From assembly GCA_037127255.1 (NCBI GenBank), contig JBANSL010000017.1:67191857-67255856 (forward strand): 64,000 bases of DNA, written 5' to 3'. Both the position numbers and the translations under genes were made by a program. Below the pieces are notes generated by a model. The model worked only from the letters and a program-made list of their open reading frames with translations, was not told where the DNA came from and did not search any database. This DNA comes from Persicaria tinctoria (taxonomy: Eukaryota > Streptophyta > Magnoliopsida > Caryophyllales > Polygonaceae). Below, in pieces: positions 37,699 through 49,827 of this stretch; position 1 is the stretch's first letter; each line of letters opens with the position of its first letter.

Positions 37699-38036
37699 GG
37701 GCTCGTTTGGTTCAATGCGAGAATCATTGGAATTGAATTCCCGAGAAGTCGAATTATGAGAATTTTGAAAATGTGTTTGGTTGAACTTTTAATTTTAGAG
37801 GATTAAAAGGGGGAATTGAAAATTTCCATATACAAAATGGTGAAAGTTGAACTTACCTAGGGAGGCTAGGGGTAACTAGGTAAATGAACTTCCTCCAAAT
37901 TGGAGAAATTTAACTTCCTGAGAAGTTGAATTCCTGGGTTTTCATGTTTTAAAAATATAAACCAAACGCAGGTATTTCTCCAACTTTCTGGGAATTTCTA
38001 CTTTCTGGGTTTTTAACATATCAACCAAACGCACTC
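37699..38036. mobile_element. PIF/Harbinger-type MITE, 338 bp
   Basis: The left end GGGCTCGTTTGGTT and reversed right end GAGTGCGTTTGGTT are inverted repeats. TTA is duplicated (37696-37698, 38037-38039), the 3-bp target of PIF/Harbinger elements. It is the same family as 59072-59404. Confidence 0.85.
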
Positions 38037-41000
38037 TTAATAAACTTATATTAGATATGGATATGAATATCACCTATATCTATACTCTTATATGCTATTT
38101 AGTAAATGGGTATATGAGTATTAAAGTGATATCTCCATATACGCATTCCTTTGTATTTTATCTCTTCTTTATATACAAATATTTTGAGGGATATCAAGTT
38201 TCCTTTTATTCGCTCTTTCTTCTCTGCACTAGTAGAAAAAGGGGCTTTGGCTACGGTTGATTTACCACGGTTCCGTGTCTCCTTGTGGTAAATATGTATA
38301 CTTGGCAATATAACCACAATTATTTACAGAACCGTGGTAATTAATCGGTAGATTTACCACAGTTCCGTGTGTCCTTGTGGTAAATATGTATACTTGACAA
38401 TACAACCACGGTTATTTACAGAACCGTAGTAATTAATCGGTAAATTTACTACGGTTTTGGAGCACACCGTAGTCTTTGTGATCGGAAAAATTACCACGTT
38501 ATTTTTAAAACCGTTCATTTTAACATGTTTTTTTGTTTAATTCATAAAACCTGGAACCCTAGCTTCATCTCCTATTTTCAATCTCCGAACATCATCCCCC
38601 TCTTCTACCCCTCAGGCGCCGCCGTGCCCGTATCGTCTTCATTCCCATCTCCACCGTACCTCTTATCGATCAATCATGTCTCCGACTCCCTTTCCTTCTT
38701 ATGTAACCATTGTGTTAAATCCGACCGCTATCGCTCTGGGCATTGACGACGACCTTCATTGACGTCGGCATCCCTCCTGTAATTAGTCATAGCCGTTGCC
38801 CTCCATTGGTGGCCCGATATCTCTAGCTACAGATTTTCTCTTGGCAAGTGCTAGTTGTCAATTTCAACCGTTCGATTTTTCATTTTCATTTAAATTTCCC
38901 CTTTGCTTGGTTGTTTCTCTCAATTGGTGGTTTCTTGAACTCTGACCAATGTTAACTTGCTTGATTGTTCGTTTGGTATGTCAAAATAGGGTTAAATAGC
39001 GGGTAAAAAAAATAGAGTTAGATTAAGAAATTTAATTAATTGTCTTCAAACTAGCTAGTTTTTTTTTTGGGCGAAGGATACATGTACAGTCTTCTTTGTT
39101 GTCAAAATTTATCAATATTTCTTCAGCTTGGCTTGGGTGTGAACTACCAAAGATTTGGGCATATTGGAATTGGCTATGAAGTTGATATCTAGATGCATGT
39201 TTGAATGGTTGCTTCTGTTTTGCACCATTTATCTTATGGGTTCTATTGTTTTCTGAGTTCTCTGTCTAAATAAGGATTAGTATTCGGTGTTTGGAAATTA
39301 AGTTGTGGGTGTGGATAATAATTATCTTTGAGCACCTTTATCAGTTCAACAAAAAGAGGTGAAATCCCCTTCTTGGGCATGCTCTTAGCTTTCATTGTGA
39401 GTGAGAGAGGACTTTAATTGTCTGCATTGGTGCAACCCTGAAGCTTATGTCGTACTTGAACACTAAATTGTATGCTTTCACCTGTTAAGCATTGGTGTTT
39501 CTATATTGTTTTGTGCATAACTCACTATGTAGTTCATTATTCTTCTTTTCTTCTAATGTAATAATCTCTTTCCCTCACATATACTCCATTATAGTTTATT
39601 TTCTATCTTGCTATTTATTTGGTCTTCAATTTGTGCCACTTTGTCTACCTGTTTTTGCATTACATATTTGGACGATGCTCGTACGTTAAGAATTATTGTA
39701 ACAGGTAGACCTGTTTAAAGGCATTACCTTGCCAGATGCTCCATAGTTTGGCAAAGTTTTTGGTGGGTAGTTTATCAGACAGGTATTTATTTTTTCTCCT
39801 CATTATCCTATTCCTATTGATATAACTTCACGAGAGTTATGATATGACATTTCGTGCTTAAATAGATTGTAGTGCATCTCAGACTTTGTTCCTCAAGCTA
39901 TTCAGTTTGTCCGTTTCCAACCCTTTCAAGAATCATAAATTTGTTTGGATCATTGGACATGGTCTTGGTATATTTAAAGCATAAAGTTTGAATAATCCAC
40001 TGTCTCATGGTTTAAATTCTTACTTCAAATATATGCTTTAGAATTTTTTATTCCTTGTAACATTAATTTGTCACTTGAGAATATTTCTGAAAAGAAACGA
40101 AAGAAAACTATCATTCTTAAAGAAATGATTGCCTTTTTCTTTACTGTCTTTTTGTCTAATGTATAGTTTGTTCTCATTCAGGCGCTGGCTGCAGCAACAA
40201 AAACTGTTGACTGTCTAGAAAAATTTCACCATTTCCAGGCTTATTTTCTTCTTGTTGGGGATGTAGACAGTGAGTGCACTTTGTCTTGCCTCTCTTTCCC
40301 CCTTCCTCTTTACAATAATTTAAAACTCTATAGTCATTTTTTTTTTGTATGCTCAATAATGTGATTTATTTTAAGAAAGCATTTGTTGTGCTTTCTTTTA
40401 CCATTTTTGGAGGTAGCTGCCTGATGGGGCTCCAGGATGAACTCTTTCATCTGATTCCTAGTGCTACCTGATGGCCATTTTGGAGCTGAATACTTGTTCT
40501 GTTTCTCATCTTTAATGCATTATTTGGGTTTATCTTCTTTGGTGGGAAAAAAACTAGTTCTTCTATCCTCTTTATCTCTGTTACAGATCCTACCAAAGGT
40601 CCAAAACAAGATAGCAACAACGAAGTTCATTCCATGGTCAACAAAGATAAGATTCTATGATCCGAATACTTTAACTAACTAGCAAGACTAAATCACCTCC
40701 AAGGTCTTTGGTAACTTCTTGTATATTGTTAAACTGAAGCTTATATTGGAAGGGGTATTTGGTTCTAACATTCATCTCCTTTTGGTTTTAGTTTAAGGTT
40801 CTGGTTCAAAGCACAAGGAAAGCTTGCCGATGACCAGGCATTGCATAGGTAAGAACTCCTTTATGACAGTTAATAAACCATCAAAGGCGAAGTATGGGCT
40901 TACTCTCTGTTGCATTAGCATATCTGCTTCTATTTATTCATATCTTATCATGTAAGCAGTGCATATTTCTTTTAATCAAGTTATGACTTCTTGATATACA

Positions 41001-41202
41001 TTGAGAACCAATGCCTCGTCCTTCCTTGATGAAAAAACAGTGGCTTAATATCAAGCTTTGAAATTAGGGGGAATTCTGGTTTAGCTAGTTCATTTTTTTC
41101 CTATCATGGCAGGTTTTATTTTTTGAACTTCTATCCCAAGATGGCTGCATTACAGACATAATTCAGTCCTTGTTTTCAGAGGTCAATTCACCTTGGTCCA
41201 AC

Positions 41203-41283
41203 CACTAGTAGAAAAATGACATTTGGCTACACTTAATTTACCACGGTTCCGTGTATTCATGTGGTAAATTTTCAAGGTGTACA
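41203..41283 (+). repeat. Internal CACTA terminus copy
   Basis: CACTAGTAGAAAAATGACAT followed by TTTACCACGGTTCCGTG repeats the outer left end (38227). It is flanked by AAC, which does not match the CTG duplication, so it is a nested or rearranged piece rather than the real border. Confidence 0.75.
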
Positions 41284-41400
41284 TGCAAATGGCTACTAGA
41301 TATTTCTTTTTATTAATCTTTATTAGTCTTTATATTTGGCACCATTTGCCAAGAATGGAGTTTTTGATGGTTTCAAGACTTTAAATCATATTGTCTTCAG

Positions 41401-42253
41401 ATCGGTGTTCCACTTGAAGTTATGCATCTAACTGATGAATATTGGGAAAAAGTGGTAAGTATGTTATCTGGTTTGATATATCTTGTGCTGAATCAGATTT
41501 GTGTATATTACGGACATGCTAAATTATTTGTTTGTTTTCAGTATAGAACATGCTAAATTACATGCTAAATTGACTATTGGTGGATGAGTTTGGTTCCCCT
41601 ATGTACAAAGGCTTCTCTAATCTTCAAAGGATGTACTAGCGTTAGAATTTTCATATTATCTCGAATCATTGCCTATGATCTGTACATTATTTAGGTAATG
41701 TTTAAGACAGAATCTGTTACATCTGAGTTGTTTAGTTAAAAAAAATTATTGGAAGTTTGATGGTGTTTAACTCATTGAGGTTTTGGCTGTCCTTTAGGCT
41801 TTTGTTTTTTACTGCTTGATTTGTTTTGTTCTCCTCTATATATGGTTGCAGCTTGAATAAATTTAGTCTTAGTTTTAGGTTTCTTATATGATTGGAGAAT
41901 GGAGAGTACTGATGCGGACGACCTCCTAATCCAGATGTCCTCTACAATGCAAGAATAAAGTTCGGTAAGCATAAAAAATGATGGAATTGAATAGAATTAA
42001 GCTATTTTACTACTATGTATGTTTTCAAGATGCCCTTGTTTTACGGGTATTGATTTGATCGGAACTCTGAAATCTGTCTCTTTGAGATCTTTACAAGCCT
42101 CTATCTTCTTCTTGCTTTTAGGTGCATTTATGGACGCTGTCAGCGACATGTAATTTGACTATATTGCTTCAGGGCATTATGCTAGTGTTATTCATCCATC
42201 TCCAGATGAAGCATATAAGACATCAACCCTGGAATATATTGTCCAAGGATATG
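41401..42253 (+). pseudogene. Captured exons of a tRNA 2-thiouridylase (MnmA/TRMU) gene
   Basis: Three exon-like blocks read in order. 41401-41454: IGVPLEVMHLTDEYWEKV, preceded by TTCAG and followed by GTAAGT. 41879-41964: VSYMIGEWR, then CGRPPNPDVLYNARIKF, donor GTAAGC. 42122-42253: GAFMDAVSDM*FDYIASGHY and ASVIHPSPDE, acceptor TTTTAG, donor GTAATT. The blocks match the VPLEVVHLTDEYW, GRTPNPDVLCNxxIKFG and DYIASGHYA signatures of the enzyme that thiolates wobble uridine in organellar tRNAs. The real enzyme's second catalytic Cys (in DVLCN) is Tyr here. A seven-base insertion shifts frame in the second block and TAA interrupts the third. It is a dead fragment inside the CACTA element; the N-terminal ATP-binding loop was not found. 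Confidence 0.85.
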
Positions 42254-43474
42254 GTAATTATTTGAGAAACAACCATTCATTCTTCTTCTTCCCTTGTAGG
42301 ATCTCGCTCTCGCCTCCATCTATCTCCTTTGTGGGATCTCGCTCGAGGATCTCTGATGAACCTTCGAGGTAATCTCTTCCCTGCGACGAACCCTCCATTA
42401 AAACTGACGCTAAGTCATCTAGTATGGCTTATATTTACACTTTTATCTAGTTCTTGGCTCCTTGTTCTTTCCCCCATCTTCTATAGGTTATGATATTTTT
42501 TACTCCATCTCTGACATCCACATAAACGTTTCATTCTATTGCTTTTCAGGAGCTATGAGTTACAGAGATTCTCATCTGCTCATTGTTCTTTGAAAGTAAG
42601 ATACTTTTCCTCTAGTTTATTGTGTTCTTTTCCCACCTCTTCTAGACTATGTTGTGTAGTTTCTAGCTTTCATTCTAGTGACTGTCTATTTATCCATGTC
42701 TGAATTAATCCATGTCTGAATTGCCCTCATTAAGCAAACCTTGTGATGGGTGTGTTTCTTGGATTCCTTGTTATTGCAGTAGGTCTTTATTCTCTTAAGA
42801 ACATGCCCTTATATGAAACATAAGGTTGCTAGTCTTGATTTCAAGTTGATCGATGTTTATAGAGGTAATTAGTTTATAATTGTTGAAAGCTTACTAGGGA
42901 CTTCCTGAATTTAATGGGATTCAAGTTGTATGAACAACGTCTTTTTTTTCTACATGATCTTCGACATCCTAGAGTAGTCAATCTTATTGATAGATGTGGA
43001 GATATCGATTTCTCTTTATAACATTGCTGATAGAACATCCATCACAGGGCTTTGATTATGCTATTTTGGTGATTCTCCTTAATGTAAAATCAGGTACCAT
43101 AATCTCTATTAACTCTTATAGATAAGAGTCTTATCTATATTGAAAAAGTCATCTTGTTTTCTTGGTATTTTACTATGCATATAACTTTGGATACCATATG
43201 TATTCAAGTATTGCCTTTATATTCTCAGATCCCATATATATACTTTTTTGTTTATTCCCAGATCCCATATTTCTTATATTTAGTTAATTAATTTTCCATG
43301 CCCTGAATTGAAAGTAAAGCTCACAAATTCATGTCGTGATTGATTATTTAAGCCTAGCTTAAGCCTAGCTTAAAATTTATGAAGTATGCTAACCTTCTTA
43401 AGTATATGAATCTGGTGCTTTTACTTTAATGCCGGCTTGCTACTATAATAATCATATTATTATTATTTTATTTA

Positions 43475-43545
43475 AGCCTATTAGCTCAATTGGTAGAGCG
43501 ATGTGTTTATACACAAAGACGTGGGTTCGAATCCCGCATAGGCTA
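43475..43545 (+). tRNA. tRNA-like pseudogene in the CACTA element
   Basis: The acceptor stem AGCCTAT/ATAGGCT pairs at all seven positions. The D arm (GCTC..GAGC) and T arm (GTGGG TTCGAAT CCCGC) are intact, with good A and B boxes. The anticodon arm ATGTG-TTTATA-CACAA has a six-base loop and one mismatch, so one loop base is missing and the anticodon cannot be set; a UAU-like reading is possible. No CCA is encoded. A cloverleaf this complete next to the CACTA subterminal repeats is unusual. Confidence 0.55.
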
Positions 43546-43865
43546 CTATAATAATCAAGTGTACTACAATACATATTTACTTCGGTTCAACAATTTACCA
43601 CGGTTCAAAACACAATTACCACATGCATCTTTACTTCGGTTCACACATTTACCACGGTTCAAAACAATTACCACACGACCTATTTACCACGGTTGACACA
43701 TTTACCACGGTTCACAAGGCCTACAACTACATACAGATTTACCACGGGTGGACAATTTTACCACGGTTCTGTCAGATTTACCATAGCCACTTTTACCTCG
43801 GTTCAGAACCGTGGTAAAGCTTGCACACGGAACCGAGGTAAAACTGGCTTTTTCTACTAGTGCTG

Positions 43866-44110
43866 CAAGCTCAATTAATCTCAGTCGCCACCAACACATC
43901 TCTATCTTCCCTCCGTGCTTCTCCGCTCCTTCTTCTCGGCCGCCACCACCTCGTTCATCTCTTTCTTCTTGGTTGCCACCAACACATATTCGTCTTCCCT
44001 CCGATGGCTCTGTGTGTGTCTTTAATACCCTCCTTCTCGCCCGCTGCCACCACGTACATTTCCTTCTTCTCGGCCGCCACAACCACAACTCCGCTGGCTG
44101 AAGTCCTCCT
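43866..44110 (+). other. CT-rich, imperfectly repeated stretch beside the CACTA element
   Basis: CTTCTTCTCGGCCGCCAC and related words recur three to four times at about 60-bp spacing. Open frames on both strands come from the composition; none is recognisable. Confidence 0.4.
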
Positions 44111-44224
44111 TTCAAATCTGACTAGGTTTTGAAATGGATTTTTTATTTGGTGACCTTTCTGAAATTCTATAGGGATGGCTCTGTGTGTATATGAACCTGT
44201 TTGAGCATTTTTGAATTTAATTAT

Positions 44225-44366
44225 GAGGCTTTGTTTGGATTCCACAGGGAAGACTAGTTTGATAGATGTAAAACCCATATATCAAATTCGATACTCATTT
44301 TCTTGATATCGATACCGAAACTCATATTTGACATTTGATATGTGTATATGAATACCAAATAAGCTC
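44225..44366. mobile_element. Possible MITE, about 142 bp
   Basis: Left GAGGCTTTGTTTGGATTC and reversed right GAGCTTATTTGGTATTC are imperfect inverted repeats, with AT-rich TAATTA-like flanks. The target duplication is unclear. Confidence 0.4.
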
Positions 44367-44698
44367 TAATTACAAATTGCTTAGTCGTTACTCGTTACAA
44401 TTCAACCCAAGCGCCCACCCCTTCTGAATTTATTTAAAAAAATATCAAAAAAATTAGGGAGTATTGTAAACTAAGGCAAGAATAAAGAGAGGAGAATATG
44501 AGATTGTATTCCATTGATGATGTCTTGTGGGTTATCCACCAATACAATATATAGGAGTCATACCCTTGGGCTCCAAGTATAAGATAAATCTATCTATAAA
44601 AGGCAAAACTCTATCTAAGTAAAGTATATATATTTGTACATCCACATAATAATATTATAACACTCCCCCTTGGATGTACAATCTTTATTCCGCCAACT

Positions 44699-45679
44699 GC
44701 CTCGTTAAAAACCTAGCTAGGAAAACCCAATGGGACAAAACCATAGCTTAGGGAAAAGAGTGCAGCCTTCTATGGACGCTCTTGTTGTTCTGCCTCATTA
44801 GAAACCTTGTCAGGAAAACCCAGTGGGATAAAACCTGATCGAAGGGAAAAAGAGTGCAGTGCGTGTATACTCCCCCTGAATTCAACATCCTCCTCGAAGT
44901 CTACTCATTCCTCTTAATGTCGCCGTCTTCATGAGCTTATGGTCTAATCTCAACATTGTCTTTGATGTGTATAAGCTGGAATTTCTTCGTGATTGACTTT
45001 GACGCGCTTGACTTTCATGTATTGGTGTTGAGCTGCTTTGGATGCACAAATATAAGGTACTTCAGGACCTAGAGTGCCTTTAATTGTTGATCTATGGATC
45101 TGATGTATTAAATGTTACTTAAGTTGCCTCGTTAAAAACTTTAACTTGGAAAAACCCAATGGGATAAAAACCAAGATTAAGGAAAAGAGTACAACATTGT
45201 ATGGTACTTCGGGACTTAATGCAGTGTCACCATTTTTACAATTATATGTACTTCTGGTACTCTAAGGATCTTTAATTAATTGTATGTGACGGGACTTTGA
45301 TAATAATGCTTCAGGCATTTTCAATCGATTCTTTTCATTTATATGTATATGTACGTTATTTACATTTGGAGCCAAAATTATATTCACTCCTGGTGAATGC
45401 ATTCTCATGTAACCTTTAATAGGCTTATGTACAATCAATTTGGCTTTATATTTTTCTTTGTACGAACACCCACTTAAAATAAATTAATGCTATACTTTTC
45501 AATGTTGGAGCTACATGTCCAAGATCTTCATGCTTAAATAATCCATCTTTACATGAATTATTTCTTTCTGGAATTTAGGATATACCATGTATCCTTATAA
45601 GGGGAGTTGCCTCGTTAAAAACCTTGCTTTGGAAAAACCCAAATGGGACAAAAACCAAATTTAAGGAAAAGAGTACAAC
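44699..45679 (-). repeat. Four-copy dispersed motif array near the element's 3' end
   Basis: Units of about 66-71 bp occur at 44699, 44791, 45126 and 45609. Each runs GCCTCGTTAAAAACC, a GGAAAA(A)CCCAATGGGA core, then ACAAAACC and AAGGAAAAGAGT(G/A)CA. They are well conserved while the sequence between them is not, which argues for selection or recent copying. Confidence 0.8.
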
Positions 45680-45699
45680 TTTTCTCCCCCTCAATTTAG

Positions 45700-48600
45700 C
45701 ATATAAATCACCAATTTTATAAAGGCATGGTACTTCTGGACTCTTAATATCCTTTCACAATCTAATCAAACATGAAAAGATCATTTGACTTCATATCGTA
45801 ATATATCTTTCTTTGTACACTCAAACTACAGGTCAAGATATTTTTAGAAGCTCTGATTATTCTTATTAAGCACTTCAAGTGCAAACATAGATATGTGCCA
45901 TCAGCGATAATCAAGGATCTAGTTAATTCAAGATAACTCATAATCAATTCTAATATTGTCAACGTTCATGAAATCTCTTCATGAGTTTTTATACCAGTGG
46001 ATATATCACCATTGTTTGAAGTTACTACTAGAACCTCGATCTAAATCATGCATTGGTTTACTTCTATTCCATGCAATATATTGCTTCTTGATCTTCTTTT
46101 CCTCTCCCCCCAAATACCGAGTATTTTATCATCTGTGATAAACTCTAGGTATTTGATCATCTATGGGGACTCAATCCTCCGTATACATCAACTTTCTTGA
46201 TTTATAACAACTTAGTTTAATCTGGGGAGATTTCGGTGCCTATATTGAACATGTAAATATCAAGCTCTCTACTGGAGATAAATTACAAGAAGGAGAATTT
46301 CTTCTATTGTTGACCAAAATCAAATCAAGCCTTTGATATCCATGCCTGCTTATTAACTATTATTGATGACTCTACTGGGTCATTCCATGCGTTAGTATTA
46401 TCCTAAATGATAATCTCATAAGTAACGACCTCACTTGGTCGATTTAATCGACAGCTTTTCAATGCTCAACATATCAATTTCATTGATAACATTTCCATAT
46501 CACATCCATATTGCCAACATGGGTAATCTATTTATTATGTTGGATCCCTCTTTTGACATCCTCAACTAGGGGAAAACCACTGCTTCTGGCAATTATTAGT
46601 CCTCCATTGACTTTTATGATCCCAATTTATCTATCATCACTCCTTCACTTAGAGTGTTTTGACGCTCTTCTAGAGCCATTTTCTCATATGAGTTTATTGC
46701 TTGATTATATCAATAGGCCTTCGAGGACTAATTTTGATGCTCTTCTGGAGATATGTATAAGGTTTAATTATGCCAAGGATAGACTTTATACAAACACTCA
46801 TTAGATATTTCATCATGAAAACTTCAGGTTTTCCATATCATCATATACCAAGCTTTAAATCATTCTAACATTTTCATGCAATGATTCATTCACAGTTTGG
46901 GAGATTACAAATCCAAATTAGGCAAACCATCAACTTTGACTTGTTCTTCCACATTCTCCTTGATGTGGGAGTCGACTCATACATGATTATCTATAATCAT
47001 TTTCAAAATTATGACCAGTATCCTAACAACGGTCGCGCGCACCGTATCCTCTTTATGTCCTCTGCTAGAGGTAACAATATATATTGCATCTGGCAATAAA
47101 AGAGGTTGTTATGAACCATAGGTCATTTAGCTAGCTATTTATTTGAGTTCTACCATACCCAAGTAGATTAAGAACAAGATTCCAAAATAAAGAGTCTTCG
47201 GGCTCTCAAGAATGAATTTATCAATTTCACACAATTTAACAAGGATTTACTTCAAATTCTTCTCCCAAATCATCATTAGTTGAATAAAATTGGCATCATT
47301 TACCCATAATGGTTTCTTCAAGAAACATTTCCAATGCATATACATATACATAAAATGCAAATGCAAATCAAATAGATAAATAAAATATAGATTCCATGTA
47401 GCTTCAAATAGCCAAATTATACTAATAACAAACCAAATACGACCAAGTTTGCAGAATCAAATGTGTTGGATCATCTAGGCTCTTTCGTTGATAATCTTTC
47501 ATATGTAGAGATAAGTTTATCTACTTCAAGAGATAACTTTTATTAACACAAACAATATATATAATCTAAAACCACATATGTTTACGACATACCAACTCTT
47601 AACAAGTTGTTTCTTCTGGAAACACTCTGAGTTTTGTGCAAAAGTAAATTCAAACATATACACATCACAAGTAAATAATAAAAACGATCTCAATAAATTA
47701 AAATAAATGCACTACAAATAATTAAAATTTATTCGGCCACTTCAGGTGGATATTAATTCAGATATTGATCACTTGTTTCAATAAACACTATCATTCACAA
47801 ATACCGTAGGTTCAATAACTATCTCAAATTTCAATTTCAATAATTTCATCATCCTCTATGAGAGAAAATGTCTTTTCTTATTTGCATCCAATTACTTTAG
47901 GGGATATAATACAAATCAACTTCATGATACATAAATAATGTCAACTTCTGGTGACCAGAAAACAAATAAGTTTAACCACTTCAGGAGTTTATATTTCACC
48001 TTCTATGAAACAAATCATATATGAAATAATTTTAAAGTGCAAGATGGAATCAACAATATCATCTTAGCTCATTACTACAAAGATGAGGCTAATATTTTAA
48101 TCGATGCATGATGACGTTATTTATTTATCAACTTATCAATGTATCAATTCATTTAGATATCATTTATCATGTATCCATCGAATATATGGTCAATTTCCCC
48201 AATAACCATATCTATATGCATCATCAATCCCCAACCGTACATGATTTATCAATGCTCTAAATTCTTATATATCAAAGTATATTAGCACTATGGCATGATT
48301 TATGATATAAAATCTATATGTGCAATCAATAACGTCATATTGCAATTAGCGAGAGGTACAAATCATAACTCAAATATATGATGTTTAGGCTTACCTAACC
48401 GCAAGCTCGATCGCATATACCAGTATTGAGAATTCAGTCCAACTCCATCACGAGTCTTAAAGTCGAGCGTAACACAGATAGACTCACTCCCAAGTAGAGT
48501 TCAATCTTCTAGGATTCGCCTCCTTTTACCATGATATCCTAATGTGGATCCGTGCACAAACCACTCACATGACACCATCCATCACCAAATCAAAATATTA

Positions 48601-49360
48601 ATAAATTATAATAATGATTTATTTAAAACATATATCATAATTCTATCCATCCTTATGTATAATGTCTTAAACCTTTTGAAATTCTAATTGATCAAGCAAG
48701 GAAAGTCAACGTACCTCTTGTGTGAGCAACACGTAGATAATCACACTCCGAAACAGATTTACAATATTATCAAAATGCCTTATTTTGATTAACTCTATTT
48801 TATTCACTATCTACTTCGAGAGATATGACTTTTCATCTACTTCAGGAGATGATGATAAAAATATAATATACAAATAAACAAACAAAATAATAATCATTGA
48901 TCATCGCTACATGGATGATATTTGTTGTTTCATTGCTACGGGGATAAATTTTATCGATCACATCAAGTGATTTGTAATATCAATTTCTTTACTTTCATCC
49001 TCTTCCAGAGATTTAATATTTTCTACTTCAGGAGACCAATTAAATTATTTATAAACAAAATAATAAATTAGAAAAATCAAATTGCACTTACCTCCACTCA
49101 CCTCCACGACGGCGCACATTGGGGATTGATATAATTTATGTATACACCCTCTTCAGGGGATGTGTTTATCTATTTCACGATCTAAATCTCATCACTTCGG
49201 GGATGGAGAACAGAACCTTTAAGGGACAAAATTTGCAACCCTAGAGGTTTGGTTTTTTTTCTGTAATTACCAGAAAATGTGGGCCAATTTCGCAATTTCT
49301 AAATATACTGGGCTGGTTTGGCAATTGTTCTAAATTTTGGAACAATTCATCCGATTTCAT
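45700..49360 (-). other. Element interior without recognisable coding sequence
   Basis: AT-rich, with many scattered CTTC(A/T)GG / CTTCAGGAGAT words (for example near 47985, 48835, 49025) but no ORF above about 100 codons and no retrotransposon motif on either strand. Confidence 0.6.
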
Positions 49361-49368
49361 CGCTGAAA

Positions 49369-49827
49369 TTAAGACGTGAACAGCGGCGGCGAAGCCCTCC
49401 GATTACGCGGGCGACGGTGGCCGGTGAGGACGAAGATGCAAACGCCAAAGACGGCCCCGACGCCGAACCACATGACATCCCACCATGACACGACTCCTGG
49501 CCCGATCGACGGTGATCCCAATCGAGGCGTTCCCGGCCAAGTCAGCGTCTTTAAAGGCCTCAATTTCTTCCAATACCCCCTCGCCGTCGTGATCGGCGGG
49601 GACTCGGATCTGGCCCCATCATCGAAGACCTGCGGAGGAGGAACCGCAATTGGGGGCTTGGGTTTATGAGGCAACCAATCCTGGAAATACTAACAAAATC
49701 CTCGTCGGGTGGCGCCGGCATCGTCGGCGTTCTGGATGAGCAAGACCTCGCGAATCCTTCGCGTCAGATCGACCTTCTGGACGAAATCCTCGCGGAGAAG
49801 AGACTCTGCCGGCGATGGAGACTCCAT
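49369..49827 (-). CDS. Chimeric ORF: sacsin-like N-terminus joined to transporter-like segment
   Basis: The minus strand opens MESPSPAESLLREDFVQKVD at 49827 and goes on LTRRIREVL / LIQNADDAGAT. This is the start of plant sacsin-like proteins (large HSP90-type ATPase proteins), whose usual sequence has a NYPEGTTVLKE stretch between REVLL and LIQNADDAGAT; that stretch is missing here. A TAG at codon 46 (49690-49692) follows. The frame then stays open for 106 codons through a Pro-rich segment to SWWDVMWFGVGAVFGVCIF and VLTG, matching the first membrane segment of cationic amino acid transporters (WWDLMWFGIGAVIG.GIFVLTG). It ends at TAA 49369-49371. GC content is far above the rest of the element. 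It lies about 320 bp behind the 5' LTR, where gag normally starts. Whether any protein is made is unknown. Confidence 0.7.

Larger units (their letters stand above)
38227..43862. mobile_element. Non-autonomous CACTA element carrying host gene exons, 5.6 kb
   Basis: Both ends read CACTAGTAGAAAAAG (38227 on the plus strand, 43862 on the minus strand). The 3-bp duplication CTG (38224-38226, 43863-43865) is exact. Subterminal zones (38250-38500, 43560-43850) are packed with TTTACCACGG(T)TTC words in both directions, the expected binding sites for a CACTA transposase. No TNPA/TNPD-like ORF is present. The inside contains TRMU-like exons, a tRNA-like sequence and an extra internal terminus at 41203. 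Confidence 0.9.

Noticed and set aside
43475..43545. A working tRNA gene
   Set aside because: The anticodon loop has six bases and the stem has a mismatch; kept as a tRNA-like pseudogene.
43702..44115. 137-codon minus-strand frame and overlapping plus-strand frames
   Set aside because: They run across the CACTA border at 43862 and follow CT-rich repeats, so they cannot be one gene.
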